Origin: Gammaproteobacteria bacterium
Lineage (GTDB): Bacteria > Pseudomonadota > Gammaproteobacteria > Pseudomonadales > Pseudohongiellaceae
DNA: 64,000 bases
Direction: 5' to 3'
NCBI GenBank assembly: GCA_021773355.1
Contig: JAJFKE010000026.1
Location: 114,358-178,357 of the forward strand
The notes beneath the pieces are model-generated. The model was not told the origin of the DNA. It ran no database searches and saw only the letters and a list, made by a program, of their open reading frames with translations. Of the stretch, positions 1 to 8,757 are shown piece after piece. The position numbers were made by a program, and so were the translations under genes. Position 1 is the stretch's first letter; each line of letters opens with the position of its first letter.

Positions 1-780
1 CGCCACGCCGGCTATTGCTTCAGTAATTTCGTGCGTACTCTAAGTCTTAGCTTGAGCGGTGCTCTGGTGGCACGTGCACCAGTGAGTGACGTAACGGCTA
101 AACACTATAGGCAAATGACTCGCATGAGTTCCTCGCTGGCACTGGTCTCGGATATTTCCATGATGCTGTTAGGCGGCGCACTCAAGCGTAAGGAAAGGCT
201 CTCGGCCAGACTTGGGGATGTGTTAAGCAATCTTTATCTCGGCTCAGCGGTACTAAAATATTATCGAGATAATGGCAGCAAGTCGGAAGATCTTCCCTAT
301 GTGGATTGGAATATTCAACTGGCCATGTACAACTGTCAGATTGCATTGAATGAATTTTTTGAAAATCTACCGAATAGGCCTATCGCCTGGTTATTGAAAC
401 TGGTGGTTTTCCCTTTCGGCTCGCGCTATCGCTTGCCAGATGATTCACTGGAGCATCGCATGGTACAAACCATGTTCAGTGACAATCCGCTACGGGATCG
501 AATTAGCCAGCATATGTATATTGGCAGCGACGATAGCGACCCCAGCTTCATTATGGAAGATGCCTTCAAGCAGCTGCTTGCAAGCAAGGCGACGCGAGAC
601 GCGATCAGAACGGCGATAAAAGAAGGTAAAATTGCTGCATCTGAAGATCTGACTGTCCTGGCAAAAGCCGCGGTAAAGATGTCGCTATGCAGCAAGGCTG
701 ACGCCGATGCATATCTGGCTGCGGAGACAGCTAGAAATCGGGCTATTCAGGTTGATGATTTTCCGCCTGACAAGTTCTGA
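1..780 (+). CDS. fadE: Acyl-CoA dehydrogenase FadE, C-terminal part (5' end outside window)
   Basis: The frame is open from base 1, so the gene begins before the window; about 259 residues are visible. The segment matches the C-terminal DUF1974 part of FadE, the membrane-associated acyl-CoA dehydrogenase that performs the first oxidation of fatty-acid beta-oxidation. Recognisable stretches are GGALKRKERLSARLGDVLS, LPYVDWNIQLAMYNCQIAL, a conserved LPNRPIAWLLKLVVFPFG and the terminal RAIQVDDFPPDKF, which parallels the RSINVDDFDPEEL region of E. coli FadE. It reads towards the liu genes on the same strand but is separated by 276 bases with its own promoter-like signals, so it is probably a separate transcript. 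The catalytic part cannot be checked here. Confidence 0.93.
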   Translation, partial: RHAGYCFSNFVRTLSLSLSGALVARAPVSDVTAKHYRQMTRMSSSLALVSDISMMLLGGALKRKERLSARLGDVLSNLYLGSAVLKYYRDNGSKSEDLPYVDWNIQLAMYNCQIALNEFFENLPNRPIAWLLKLVVFPFGSRYRLPDDSLEHRMVQTMFSDNPLRDRISQHMYIGSDDSDPSFIMEDAFKQLLASKATRDAIRTAIKEGKIAASEDLTVLAKAAVKMSLCSKADADAYLAAETARNRAIQVDDFPPDKF

Positions 781-950
781 TTTGCTGCTGCGATTGCGTG
801 CTCTGTTTTCTTATTTCCATCTGTGCTTAGCCCTCACCAAGGACATGTGCAGGCATTGGTGATGTATCCGTAGCACTATTCAAACTAGCTGCCATCGTGT
901 AATTGCTTGCCGAGCCGCGATAGCTGTTAAGTGTTGCTTTTTTGATTATA

Positions 951-979
951 TTGACGTTAACGTCAACGTAATCTATAGT
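951..979 (+). promoter_or_regulatory. LiuR-type palindrome overlapping a sigma-70 promoter
   Basis: Bases 951-966 form a perfect 16-bp palindrome, TTGACGTTAACGTCAA, of the kind known for LiuR, the MerR-family regulator of branched-chain amino acid catabolism. The first six bases also serve as a -35 (TTGACG); a 17-bp spacer leads to TATAGT at 974-979 as -10. The operator therefore sits on the -35 and spacer of the promoter for liuR-liuA-liuB. The rest of 781-1056 shows no other gene or clear terminator. Confidence 0.72.
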
Positions 980-1056
980 TCATTACAACGCATGTGAAGC
1001 TCCTTATTTCTATTTATTTTGAGCCTTTTCCGAGGCCGATAGTCGGACGGTATTAG

Positions 1057-1443
1057 ATGAGCAAGAGCTACTCCATATCAGACCTGGCAGCTGAGTTTGA
1101 TATCAGTACCAGAACCATTCGCTTCTACGAGGAGAAGGGCTTGCTTAGTCCTCGAAGAGTAGGGACGGCGCGAGAGTACGCCAGTGCAGAGCGAGTTAAG
1201 CTGATGTTGATTTTGCGTGGTAAGCGTCTTGGGTTTTCGTTGGAACAGAGCCGAGACATCATTGATCTTTACGACCCAGCTGCGGGCAATATGAAGCAGT
1301 TACAGTTGCTGCTGGATAGGATTGGAGAAAAACAGGCAGAACTGCTGCAAAAAAGAAAAGAAATCAACAGCATGTTAGCTGATTTAAAGCAGGCCAAAGA
1401 AAACTGTGAAAAAGCGCAGGAGGCTATAGCAAATAAACGCTGA
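1057..1443 (+). CDS. liuR: MerR-family regulator LiuR
   Basis: A 128-residue MerR-type transcription regulator. The N-terminal winged helix-turn-helix is plain ([20 protein letters not shown], then GLLSPRR), and residues about 75-125 form the long dimerisation helix rich in Lys, Glu and Gln. There are no Cys pairs of the metal-sensing type. It is the first gene of a tight set with isovaleryl-CoA dehydrogenase 10 bases downstream, the standard arrangement of liuR, and a LiuR-like palindrome lies 90 bases upstream. By family knowledge it responds to an acyl-CoA intermediate of leucine degradation and controls its own operon. The start ATG has only a weak ribosome-binding site. Confidence 0.87.
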   Translation: MSKSYSISDLAAEFDISTRTIRFYEEKGLLSPRRVGTAREYASAERVKLMLILRGKRLGFSLEQSRDIIDLYDPAAGNMKQLQLLLDRIGEKQAELLQKRKEINSMLADLKQAKENCEKAQEAIANKR

Positions 1444-1453
1444 AGAAAAATTT

Positions 1454-2626
1454 ATGAATACTAACTACTCAACATTGAACTATGGATTAGCCGAAGAAAT
1501 GGAAATGCTGCGGGATACGGTTTTCCAATTCTGTCAACGTGAACTTGCCCCCAGAGCCTCTGCTATCGATATTGACAATGCTTTTCCCTCCGATATGTGG
1601 AGGAAATTTGGTGATCTGGGATTGCTTGGGGTTACGGTGGAAGAAGAGTACGGGGGTTCCAATATGGGCTACCTGGCACATTGCATCGCCATGGAAGAAA
1701 TATCACGAGCCTCCGCCGCTGTTGGACTGTCTTACGGAGCGCACTCAAACTTGTGTGTAAATCAGATTCGGCGTAATGGCAACGAACGGCAGAAGCTAAA
1801 GTACTTACCTAAGCTTTGCTCGGGGGAACATGTAGGTGCCCTGGCTATGTCAGAACCCGGTGCGGGGTCCGATGTGGTTAGTATGGGCTTGCGCGCAGAG
1901 CCTGTCGGAATTTCAGGCGATATCTACCGTCTCAATGGGTGCAAGGCCTGGATTACCAATGGTCCGGATGCGGATGTCTATGTCATTTATGCAAAAACAG
2001 ACTCTTGCTGTAATGACATAACAGCCTTTATCGTAGAACGAGATTGTTCTGGTTTTAGTCGAACCAAGAAGCTGGATAAGTTGGGCATGCGAGGCTCTAA
2101 CACCTGTGAGTTGGTATTCGAGGATTGTGAGGTACCCGCAGAGAACATCCTTGCGGGAAAAGATAAGGGTGCCGCGGTATTAATGTCGGGGCTGGATTTT
2201 GAGCGTACTCTGCTTGCGGCTGGGCCGGTTGGAATTATGCAAGCTTGTCTTGATGTTGTGTTGCCTTATGTACATGACCGCAAACAATTCGGTCAGGCGA
2301 TAGGGGAGTTTCAATTGATGCAAGGAAAACTGGCTGATATGTATGCCAGCCTAAGTGCATCCCGGGCTTATCTGTATGCAGTAGCGGCTGCCTGTGATCG
2401 AGGAGAGCAGATCAGAAAAGATGCAGCAGCGCTTATCCTGTTCACCTCCGAGAAGGCCACGCAAATGGCGTTGCAGGCTATCCAATGTCTTGGCGGCAAC
2501 GGCTATACCAATGATTACCCGGTTGGCCGATTGCTGAGAGACGCAAAGCTGTATGAAATAGGTGCTGGCACTTCGGAAATCCGGCGCATGCTTGTCGGTC
2601 GTGAATTGTTTCGCGAGTCTTGCTGA
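1454..2626 (+). CDS. liuA: Isovaleryl-CoA dehydrogenase
   Basis: A full-length (390 aa) acyl-CoA dehydrogenase with the three usual domains. It contains the substrate/FAD signature [29 protein letters not shown], and the C-terminal signature [20 protein letters not shown]. The catalytic base is best placed at Glu250 in [17 protein letters not shown], the position typical of isovaleryl-CoA dehydrogenases. It oxidises isovaleryl-CoA to 3-methylcrotonyl-CoA in leucine degradation and passes electrons to ETF. It follows liuR by 10 bases and precedes the carboxylase beta subunit by 16 bases, so the three are co-transcribed. Confidence 0.92.
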   Translation: MNTNYSTLNYGLAEEMEMLRDTVFQFCQRELAPRASAIDIDNAFPSDMWRKFGDLGLLGVTVEEEYGGSNMGYLAHCIAMEEISRASAAVGLSYGAHSNLCVNQIRRNGNERQKLKYLPKLCSGEHVGALAMSEPGAGSDVVSMGLRAEPVGISGDIYRLNGCKAWITNGPDADVYVIYAKTDSCCNDITAFIVERDCSGFSRTKKLDKLGMRGSNTCELVFEDCEVPAENILAGKDKGAAVLMSGLDFERTLLAAGPVGIMQACLDVVLPYVHDRKQFGQAIGEFQLMQGKLADMYASLSASRAYLYAVAAACDRGEQIRKDAAALILFTSEKATQMALQAIQCLGGNGYTNDYPVGRLLRDAKLYEIGAGTSEIRRMLVGRELFRESC

Positions 2627-2642
2627 GAAGGACAACATTGTC

Positions 2643-4280
2643 ATGCCCATACTTGAATCAAAAATTAACACCGATAGTGAAATATTTAAGTCAAACGCCG
2701 ACTGCATGCAGGAGCAGCTTGATGATCTTCGGCTGAAGCTCGCCGAAATATCTCTAGGCGGTGCCGAAGCGCAACGCCAACGTCATACTGAACGAGGGAA
2801 ATTACTGCCCCGCGCAAGAATTGAAGCTCTAATAGATGCCGATTCCAGCTTCCTTGAGTTGTCCCAATTTGCTGCTTTTAAAGTTTATGGCGAAGATCTC
2901 GCCGCCGCTGGCATTCTCACCGGCGTAGGCAGGGTGAGTGGTCGCGACTGTGTGATAGTAGCCAACGATGCGACGGTGAAAGGAGGTACCTACTACCCTT
3001 TAACCGTAAAAAAACATCTAAGGGCGCAAGAGATAGCGGCTCAGAATAATCTACCTTGTATCTATTTAGTCGATTCTGGCGGCGCTAACCTGCCGCGGCA
3101 GGATGAAGTGTTTCCAGATCGAGATCACTTTGGTCGTATCTTTTTTAATCAAGCTAATATGTCGGCGCGGGGTATTCCTCAGATTGCCGTGGTGATGGGA
3201 TCTTGTACAGCCGGTGGTGCCTACGTTCCTGCCATGTCAGACGAGTGCATTATGGTGAAGGAACAAGCAACCATTTTCCTGGCAGGTCCGCCTTTAGTTC
3301 AGGCAGCAACAGGGGAAATCGTCAGTGCCGAAGAATTAGGCGGTGCGGAAGTGCATTGCCGTAAATCCGGTGTCGCAGATCACTATGCGCAAGATGATCA
3401 GCACGCGCTAGAAATAGCACGAAGTATTGTGCGGAATAGTTCGGCGAAGGATGCAGCTAATGTCCGTCAGGGTGACAAAGTAGGGAATAGTAGTGGTGAA
3501 GATGAAATCACTGCACCGGTGTATGACATCGAAGAGCTAAATGGCATTGTGCCTGCGCAGAGTAATCAAAGTTATGATGTGCGAGAAGTCATAGCGAGAC
3601 TTGTCGATGGGTCAGATTTCGATGAATTCAAAGCGCTGTATGGCAAGACCCTGGTTTGTGGCTTCACCAAAATTCGAGGGCATCGAATAGGCATAGTAGC
3701 CAATAATGGTATTTTGTTTAGTGAATCCGCCGTCAAGGGTGCACACTTCGTTGAGTTATGTTGTCAGCGAAAAATACCTCTGGTATTTCTACAAAACATT
3801 GTGGGGTTTATGGTGGGTAAGGTCTTCGAAGAAGGCGGCATAGCTCGCAATGGCGCTAAGATGGTAATGGCCGTCGCCTGTGCAAAAGTTCCGAAATTTA
3901 CCGTCATTATTGGAGGTTCCTTTGGAGCAGGAAATTACGGTATGTGTGGCCGGGCCTATGATCCGCGTTTTGTGTTCATGTGGCCAAATGCGCGTATCTC
4001 AGTAATGGGGGGCGATCAAGCTGCCGGAGTTATGGCCACCTTGAAACGCGGGCAGATGGAGAAGCAGAAACTCCAGTGGAGTGAACAGGAAGAAGAAGAT
4101 TTCAAAAAACCGATTCAGGATAACTATCAAAGACAAGGTCACCCTTATTACGCATCCGCCCGTATATGGGACGATGGTGTAATTGAGCCAAGCCAGACCA
4201 GAGAGGTACTCGCGCGCTGCCTGGAAATTTCAGAAAATGCAGAAATCGAAGAAACTCGCTACGGTGTGTTCAGAATGTAG
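2643..4280 (+). CDS. liuB: Methylcrotonyl-CoA carboxylase, carboxyltransferase (beta) subunit
   Basis: 545 residues, counted from the ATG at 2643 that follows a GAGAAGG ribosome site overlapping the end of liuA; an upstream in-frame start would add 27 residues inside liuA and is not credible. It has two crotonase-fold halves with the glycine-rich loops [16 protein letters not shown] and [20 protein letters not shown], and the family stretch [29 protein letters not shown]. With the biotin-carrying alpha subunit (LiuD) it would carboxylate 3-methylcrotonyl-CoA. The usual next genes liuC, liuD and liuE are absent; a phage-like repressor follows instead, so the alpha subunit must be encoded elsewhere. 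Confidence 0.93.
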   Translation: MPILESKINTDSEIFKSNADCMQEQLDDLRLKLAEISLGGAEAQRQRHTERGKLLPRARIEALIDADSSFLELSQFAAFKVYGEDLAAAGILTGVGRVSGRDCVIVANDATVKGGTYYPLTVKKHLRAQEIAAQNNLPCIYLVDSGGANLPRQDEVFPDRDHFGRIFFNQANMSARGIPQIAVVMGSCTAGGAYVPAMSDECIMVKEQATIFLAGPPLVQAATGEIVSAEELGGAEVHCRKSGVADHYAQDDQHALEIARSIVRNSSAKDAANVRQGDKVGNSSGEDEITAPVYDIEELNGIVPAQSNQSYDVREVIARLVDGSDFDEFKALYGKTLVCGFTKIRGHRIGIVANNGILFSESAVKGAHFVELCCQRKIPLVFLQNIVGFMVGKVFEEGGIARNGAKMVMAVACAKVPKFTVIIGGSFGAGNYGMCGRAYDPRFVFMWPNARISVMGGDQAAGVMATLKRGQMEKQKLQWSEQEEEDFKKPIQDNYQRQGHPYYASARIWDDGVIEPSQTREVLARCLEISENAEIEETRYGVFRM

Positions 4281-4425
4281 GCGAACTGTTGTGGCGGCAA
4301 TACTTTCAAACTAATAATCACGAAGCTAGCGGTCTAGTTTCAAATAACACAGCCACTAGCGACTCTCTAATATGCTATGGGTTTTAGTGTAAGCTGTTTC
4401 CCGCTTGTTTAGCGGAAAAATAATA

Positions 4426-4437
4426 TAACCATAGTTA
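4426..4437. promoter_or_regulatory. Palindromic operator copy 1 (TAACCATAGTTA)
   Basis: The 12-mer TAACCATAGTTA occurs here and, identically, 48 bp downstream at 4474-4485, both ahead of the CI-like repressor gene. It is a near-perfect palindrome (perfect form TAACTATAGTTA). The rest of 4281-4497 is AT-rich and carries no gene. Confidence 0.55.
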
Positions 4438-4473
4438 ATTTGTTATTATTAACTTTGATTTGTTATGTGTGCT

Positions 4474-4485
4474 TAACCATAGTTA
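4474..4485. promoter_or_regulatory. Palindromic operator copy 2 overlapping the repressor promoter
   Basis: Second identical TAACCATAGTTA. A plausible promoter is TTGATT (4455-4460), a 17-bp spacer and CATAGT (4478-4483); the -10 lies inside the palindrome, so binding would block polymerase. Transcription would start close to the ATG at 4498, giving a very short or absent leader, consistent with the lack of any ribosome-binding sequence there. This fits autorepression by the downstream protein. Confidence 0.52.
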
Positions 4486-4497
4486 TACAATCACCCC

Positions 4498-5136
4498 ATG
4501 ACGGTACTTGGGGACAACATAAGAAGAAGGATTAAAGAACTTCACATCAGCCAGGAGGAGGTCGCCCGTCAAGTTGGTATTTCCCAGGTAGCCTTGCACA
4601 AGATAATTGTAGGCAAAACAAAAACCACTGGTCACATAGTACGAATTGCATCTGTCTTGGGATGTACCGCCGAGGAGTTGTCCTACGGCGAAAGTAAAGG
4701 CGAAGGCGAAGTCTCCGAACCTACGGCCAGGCGCAGCTTTGGCAAAGTACCGCTGATCTCGGCAGAAATTGCCCAGTCCTGGGATAAAATCCACGATGCC
4801 TTTCCCCCAGATTCGGAAAACCAGTACATTTTCTGCCCGCCAGGCCATGGCCCTAGATCTTATGCCTTGAACGTCAGCGACGATTCCATGACTTCAACTC
4901 AGGGTAAAAGTTACCCTCGGGGTTCAGTCATTTTTGTGGATCCGGATCAGGTATCTGATATATCGCCGGGCGATCAGGTCATAGCCCGGTTAAATGAGTT
5001 CCCCGAAATCGTGTTCAAGAAATATGTCAGGGAAGGGTCCAAACAATATTTGCAATCTCTGAACCAAATCTATGATCCGATCTATGATGAGTTTGAAATC
5101 ATTGGTAAAGTCATCGGAAAATACGAAGAAGAATAA
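4498..5136 (+). CDS. CI-like XRE regulator with S24 (LexA/CI) C-terminal domain
   Basis: 212 residues. Residues 8-60 are an XRE helix-turn-helix (SQEEVARQVGISQVALHKII). Residues about 118-208 are an S24 domain with the serine in NVSDDSM (Ser130), VIFVDPD and a lysine in VFKKYVREG (Lys174/175), closely like lambdoid repressors. The linker between the domains has no Ala-Gly or Cys-Gly dipeptide, so classical self-cleavage is not obvious. It is preceded by two identical palindromes, and a third lies before the small HTH gene downstream, so it likely represses both itself and that gene. There are no phage structural genes nearby, so it is either a domesticated repressor or the remnant of a mobile element. 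Confidence 0.85.
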   Translation: MTVLGDNIRRRIKELHISQEEVARQVGISQVALHKIIVGKTKTTGHIVRIASVLGCTAEELSYGESKGEGEVSEPTARRSFGKVPLISAEIAQSWDKIHDAFPPDSENQYIFCPPGHGPRSYALNVSDDSMTSTQGKSYPRGSVIFVDPDQVSDISPGDQVIARLNEFPEIVFKKYVREGSKQYLQSLNQIYDPIYDEFEIIGKVIGKYEEE

Positions 5137-5282
5137 GATACCCCTTTGCGCTTGACGGTGTGAACCCAGATTTAGACCCGGAATTACAATCTTGCTGCTG
5201 ACTAGCGTGCCTCGAATCATCTACATCGTGCGAAAAACCGTTCTTCTATGAATTAAATAACATTTCTTATTGTAATTAAAAT

Positions 5283-5294
5283 TAACTATAGTTA
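5283..5294. promoter_or_regulatory. Palindromic operator copy 3 (TAACTATAGTTA)
   Basis: A perfect 12-bp palindrome differing by one base from the two copies ahead of the CI-like gene. TATAGT inside it (5287-5292), with a weak TTCTTA 17 bp upstream, could be the promoter of the small HTH gene at 5395. The rest of 5137-5394 is AT-rich and without a credible gene. Confidence 0.5.
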
Positions 5295-5394
5295 TTTTAG
5301 TTGTAATGAACAATTGAGAAAATCATCGTATTGCAGTGAGCTAAGGTGGCAAGCGCGCCGCTTACCCACTGCCTACATTCGAAGGGAGAAAGCT

Positions 5395-5646
5395 ATGCCG
5401 GTCAGGCAAGGGCAGAAATTCAGCAAAGAAACGCAGTTGGCGAAGAAAAATATTCGGCTGCTCAGACTCGCCGCTGGAATCAAAGTAAACGAAGGGGCAA
5501 GACTTTTAGGTGTTAGCAGGAAGCAACTGGAAGACATAGAAACTACCCGCAACTATGGCTGCTATCTCAGTCTGGATTTACTGGTTAAGGTAAGTCAGCA
5601 ATACGGGGTATCCGTGGAATTCTTGTTAAACGAAAACACTAAATAG
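5395..5646 (+). CDS. Small XRE-type helix-turn-helix protein
   Basis: 83 residues from the ATG at 5395, chosen because GGGAGAA lies directly upstream; a longer reading from a TTG at 5314 lacks a ribosome site and has a non-family N-terminus. The core KNIRLLRLAAGIKVNEGARLLGVSRKQLEDIE is an XRE DNA-binding fold, and the rest completes the five-helix domain (VSQQYGVSVEFLLN). There is no ligand or oligomerisation domain. The palindrome upstream ties it to the neighbouring CI-like repressor, suggesting a two-protein switch like repressor/antirepressor or Cro-type pairs. The partner relation is inferred, not shown. Confidence 0.72.
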   Translation: MPVRQGQKFSKETQLAKKNIRLLRLAAGIKVNEGARLLGVSRKQLEDIETTRNYGCYLSLDLLVKVSQQYGVSVEFLLNENTK

Positions 5647-5801
5647 GCAAACTGAAGAGAGTCGATTAGCGATAGCAACGCAGTTTACCTAAATTTCAAA
5701 TTTGCTATTGCTTTAAGAATTCTAAGGTTCGGTTAAAATGACCTTTGCTCAATATTACTGTGCGGCATCTACACCGATCAGTTTTGCTCTTCCAGGCCGC
5801 C

Positions 5802-6548
5802 TTAATTAAATTCAATCTCATCTTCATCATGCACATTGTCAACTAGCCGCGCAGCTACCATTGCCTGCAAAGAGCTGGATTTGAATTCGCGGCGATACAA
5901 GACCAGAACTACGACGGCACAGGCAGCAATAAATATCCAGTCGTTGATAAACCAAGCGAGTGCGGCCATGGCGAAATAATAGGCTCGGATGCCATAATTA
6001 TAGCTGTGGGCTGCGCGGTCAAGCACCTTGGCCATGGCTTTGAAATCGCGCTTAACAGCTTGTGCCTGATAATTCGCATTTTCCTTATAGTATTTAACGG
6101 TATTAAAAGATGATCCAAATAAAATAAAACAAAATCCGTATTGTCGCAGCGCCCAAGTGAAGGTAAAGAAACCATATACAAATATAAAAATCATCAGCAG
6201 CAGCTTCATCTGCACGATTTCCACCGATACTTCGGTAACAAACCACAAGGACCCCATGTTCATGAACATATCACTGGCAGTACTGAGTACAGTAACTAAA
6301 GAAGCAAGTATCAGCAGTGAGGTAGAGGCCAGAAATGAGACCTGTTTCTCCAGACTCCCCAGCAATTCTGCATCTACCTCGCTCATGCCACTAGTGGCGA
6401 GCTTCTTGACCCACTCCTTGCGATAACGATAGAGCACACTGCTGAGGCTGTTACGCTTCTTGGCCGCCCGTCTGGCGAATAGGCTATAGCCAAACCAGCA
6501 AGTGATAAACCAGATGAAACTAAATATGTCGAGTGGGTTGACGTTCAT
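5802..6548 (-). CDS. DUF599 family membrane protein
   Basis: 248 residues from the ATG at 6548; a TTG 39 bases upstream would add 13 residues but does not fit the family start, which is normally M-x-PLDI followed by a membrane helix. The protein opens with NVNPLDIFSFIWFITCWFGYSLFARR, has two central hydrophobic segments (ASTSLLILASLVTVLS and MKLLLMIFIFVYGFFTFTWALRQ), the family-typical AHSYNYGIRAYYFAMAALAWFIND, and a last membrane helix (WIFIAACAVVVLVLY). DUF599 proteins are inner-membrane proteins of unknown function. It stands alone and is divergent from the ModF-like ATPase. Confidence 0.85.
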   Translation of the reverse strand: MNVNPLDIFSFIWFITCWFGYSLFARRAAKKRNSLSSVLYRYRKEWVKKLATSGMSEVDAELLGSLEKQVSFLASTSLLILASLVTVLSTASDMFMNMGSLWFVTEVSVEIVQMKLLLMIFIFVYGFFTFTWALRQYGFCFILFGSSFNTVKYYKENANYQAQAVKRDFKAMAKVLDRAAHSYNYGIRAYYFAMAALAWFINDWIFIAACAVVVLVLYRREFKSSSLQAMVAARLVDNVHDEDEIEFN

Positions 6549-6742
6549 GGCGCGCAGCTTACTGAGTGAGATATTGAAAAGCAACAACTAGCATAAAATC
6601 TATCGAGCGTGTGTGAATCCGTAGCGTTTTCCGTGATGCACAAGCGTTAGTGTCTATGATTGACGAAATAAACGAGTGAATTTTCAATCCGAGTAACTTT
6701 CGCTCTGTATTTGCGCGCGCCGTCTATGGCAACATCCAGTCT

Positions 6743-8260
6743 ATGTCTAGAATTGTCTCAGTACATAACGCCCAATGTCGCATTGGCAAACACACCGTAT
6801 TGCGGGTAGAAGAGTTTGTAATTGAACAAGGCCAACATTGGTGTGTCTTTGGTCGAAACGGGAGTGGCAAGAGCTTATTGGCGAACTTGATTGCGGCCAA
6901 GCGTTTGGAGTCTGGAAACTACGTTGAGTATTGCTCCGGGTTCGATCCGATGCAGGACATACACCTGGTCTCATTTGAAGAGCAGCAGCGACTTTGGCTG
7001 CGAGATAATCGACTGGATATCAGTGAATACAGCAGTGACGCTCAAGACAAAGGAACATTGGTAAGCCAGCTCATTCGCAGTGTGCGGGCAATGGAGCAAC
7101 AGGATGATAATCTGCTGCAGCAGCTCAGCTGCGAACTCGCGCTGGATGCTGTCATGCATAAGGGCATTCGCTTTCTTTCATCCGGACAGATAAGGAAAGT
7201 TCTTATCGCGCGAGGATTGTATGCGTATCGGGGCGATTCACCGCAGTTGCTGATACTCGATGACCCCCTGGAGAGTATTGATAGAGGCTCACAACAGCAG
7301 ATCCGAAATTGCATCAATGACCACATGACCGAGGGCTTCAGTAGTTTACAGTTGTGCCGGCGGCAACAGGATATTTTGCCTGGAGTCAGCCATATGGTTC
7401 TGATGGAACGGTCTGGATCGAAATTGCAGATAGTAAAGCAGGGCCTTATAGAGGAATTGTCCAATGGAAGCGACTTTTCCAGAATAACTGCCAGTGCCGC
7501 AGCTGTCCCATCAAGTCTCTTGGGCCTATTGACCAAAAAGCGGGCGACGATGCAACCAGCTGAAGAATTGATTAAGTTGGAAAACGTCACAGCAAGCTAT
7601 GCAGACCTGGTAGTTTTAAATAAAGTGAGTTGGACCATGACCACCTCTGATCACGTGTTAATTGAGGGCCCCAATGGCTGTGGCAAGTCGACCTTGCTAT
7701 CTCTAATAGACGGTGAGAATCACAAAGGCTATGGTCAGAAGCTGTCTCTTTTTGGTCGACGCAAGGGTAGTGGAGAAACAATCTGGGAAATTAAAAAACA
7801 CTTCGGTATTGTTTCCAATGAATTGCACAATAAATACATCAAAGGCTGGCGGGTGTTAGATGTAGTGGTGTCTGGTTTTTTCGATTCCGTGGGCCTGTAC
7901 GACGATAGCAGCAGCACGGAGCAAGGCTTGGCAAAGCGTTGGCTGGAAGCGCTGGGGGTAGCTGAACTACAGACTCAGTATTATCATGAAGTGTCGTTCG
8001 GCCAACAGCGGCTGGTCTTACTGGCACGGGCCATGGTGAAGAACCCGCGTATACTAATTCTGGATGAGCCCTGCGTTGGACTTGATGACTACCATCGTCT
8101 GCTTATCTTGTCGGTATTAGACGAGATTGCAGCGAAGACAACTACCCGGCTAATTTATGTGACACATGTAGCTGATGAGCAGCCAAAATGTATCAATCAG
8201 AGGCTCACCTTTACTCAGTGTGACGCTGGCGGATTTTCAATTCAGCAAGAATCGCAATAG
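6743..8260 (+). CDS. modF: ModF-like double ATP-binding-cassette protein
   Basis: 505 residues with two ABC ATPase domains. Domain 1 has Walker A GRNGSGKS, signature LSSGQ and Walker B LLILDDP. Domain 2 has GPNGCGKST, the stretch LSLFGRRKGSGETIWEIKKHFG that is nearly diagnostic for ModF (old name PhrA), signature SFGQQR and Walker B ILILDEP. No membrane segments are present. In E. coli modF lies beside modABC, yet no molybdate permease genes are seen here. The window does encode a molybdenum enzyme (38183-42237) and moeA, so a role around molybdate/molybdenum cofactor is thinkable but unproven. Start ATG at 6743 without a strong ribosome site. Confidence 0.85.
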   Translation: MSRIVSVHNAQCRIGKHTVLRVEEFVIEQGQHWCVFGRNGSGKSLLANLIAAKRLESGNYVEYCSGFDPMQDIHLVSFEEQQRLWLRDNRLDISEYSSDAQDKGTLVSQLIRSVRAMEQQDDNLLQQLSCELALDAVMHKGIRFLSSGQIRKVLIARGLYAYRGDSPQLLILDDPLESIDRGSQQQIRNCINDHMTEGFSSLQLCRRQQDILPGVSHMVLMERSGSKLQIVKQGLIEELSNGSDFSRITASAAAVPSSLLGLLTKKRATMQPAEELIKLENVTASYADLVVLNKVSWTMTTSDHVLIEGPNGCGKSTLLSLIDGENHKGYGQKLSLFGRRKGSGETIWEIKKHFGIVSNELHNKYIKGWRVLDVVVSGFFDSVGLYDDSSSTEQGLAKRWLEALGVAELQTQYYHEVSFGQQRLVLLARAMVKNPRILILDEPCVGLDDYHRLLILSVLDEIAAKTTTRLIYVTHVADEQPKCINQRLTFTQCDAGGFSIQQESQ

Positions 8261-8294
8261 GCTTCAGCAGTTCCTGTAGCCAGTACCGAATCGA

Positions 8295-8729
8295 CTACAT
8301 ACGAATATAATTCTCCAGCTGTTCTATGGTTGATTGCTGAAAGGAAATTATGTCCTTGACCAGATCGCCTAAAGAAACCACACCCACTACTGTATTTTCA
8401 TCGACGATGGGTAGGTGGCGTATATGGTGTTCGGTCATAATTTCTAATGCGCCCTGAACACTGCTGGTGGAAGTAGCAGAAATGACATCGCTACTCATGA
8501 TCTCGGCTACCAGCGTTTTTTTCGATCCTCGGCCCTTAAGAATCACTTCGCGAGCATAGTCTCTCTCCGAGATTATGCCTTTTAAGGTTGCACCCTCCAT
8601 AACCAGAAGAGCGCCGGCGCGTTTGTCGGCCATTATCTGAATGGCTTCAAACACGGTGGCATCCGGTCGTACCGACCAGATATCGTTGCTGTTTTTTTGT
8701 TTCAGTATCTGTTGTAGCGTGTGCATCAT
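8295..8729 (-). CDS. CBS-domain pair protein
   Basis: 144 residues consisting almost entirely of two CBS domains: residues about 10-72 (WSVRPDATVFEAIQIMADKRAGALLVME, then GIISERDYAREVI) and 78-140 (VISATSTSSVQGALEIMTEH, then HLPIVDENTVVGVVSLGDLV). Such stand-alone pairs bind adenine nucleotides and act as energy or redox sensors, or bind partner proteins; the target is not evident. A strong GGGGGTGA ribosome site precedes two adjacent ATG codons (8729 and 8726), either of which may be used. The final QSTIEQLENYI helix is typical of this family. Confidence 0.88.
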   Translation of the reverse strand: MMHTLQQILKQKNSNDIWSVRPDATVFEAIQIMADKRAGALLVMEGATLKGIISERDYAREVILKGRGSKKTLVAEIMSSDVISATSTSSVQGALEIMTEHHIRHLPIVDENTVVGVVSLGDLVKDIISFQQSTIEQLENYIRM

Positions 8730-8757
8730 TCACCCCCAGTAGTTGCAGTGACGGCCA

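Noticed and set aside
7042-7590. 182-residue open frame opposite the ModF-like gene
   Set aside because: It is antisense to conserved ABC motifs, Cys/Ser/Arg-rich, and has no recognisable domain; a shadow of the real gene.
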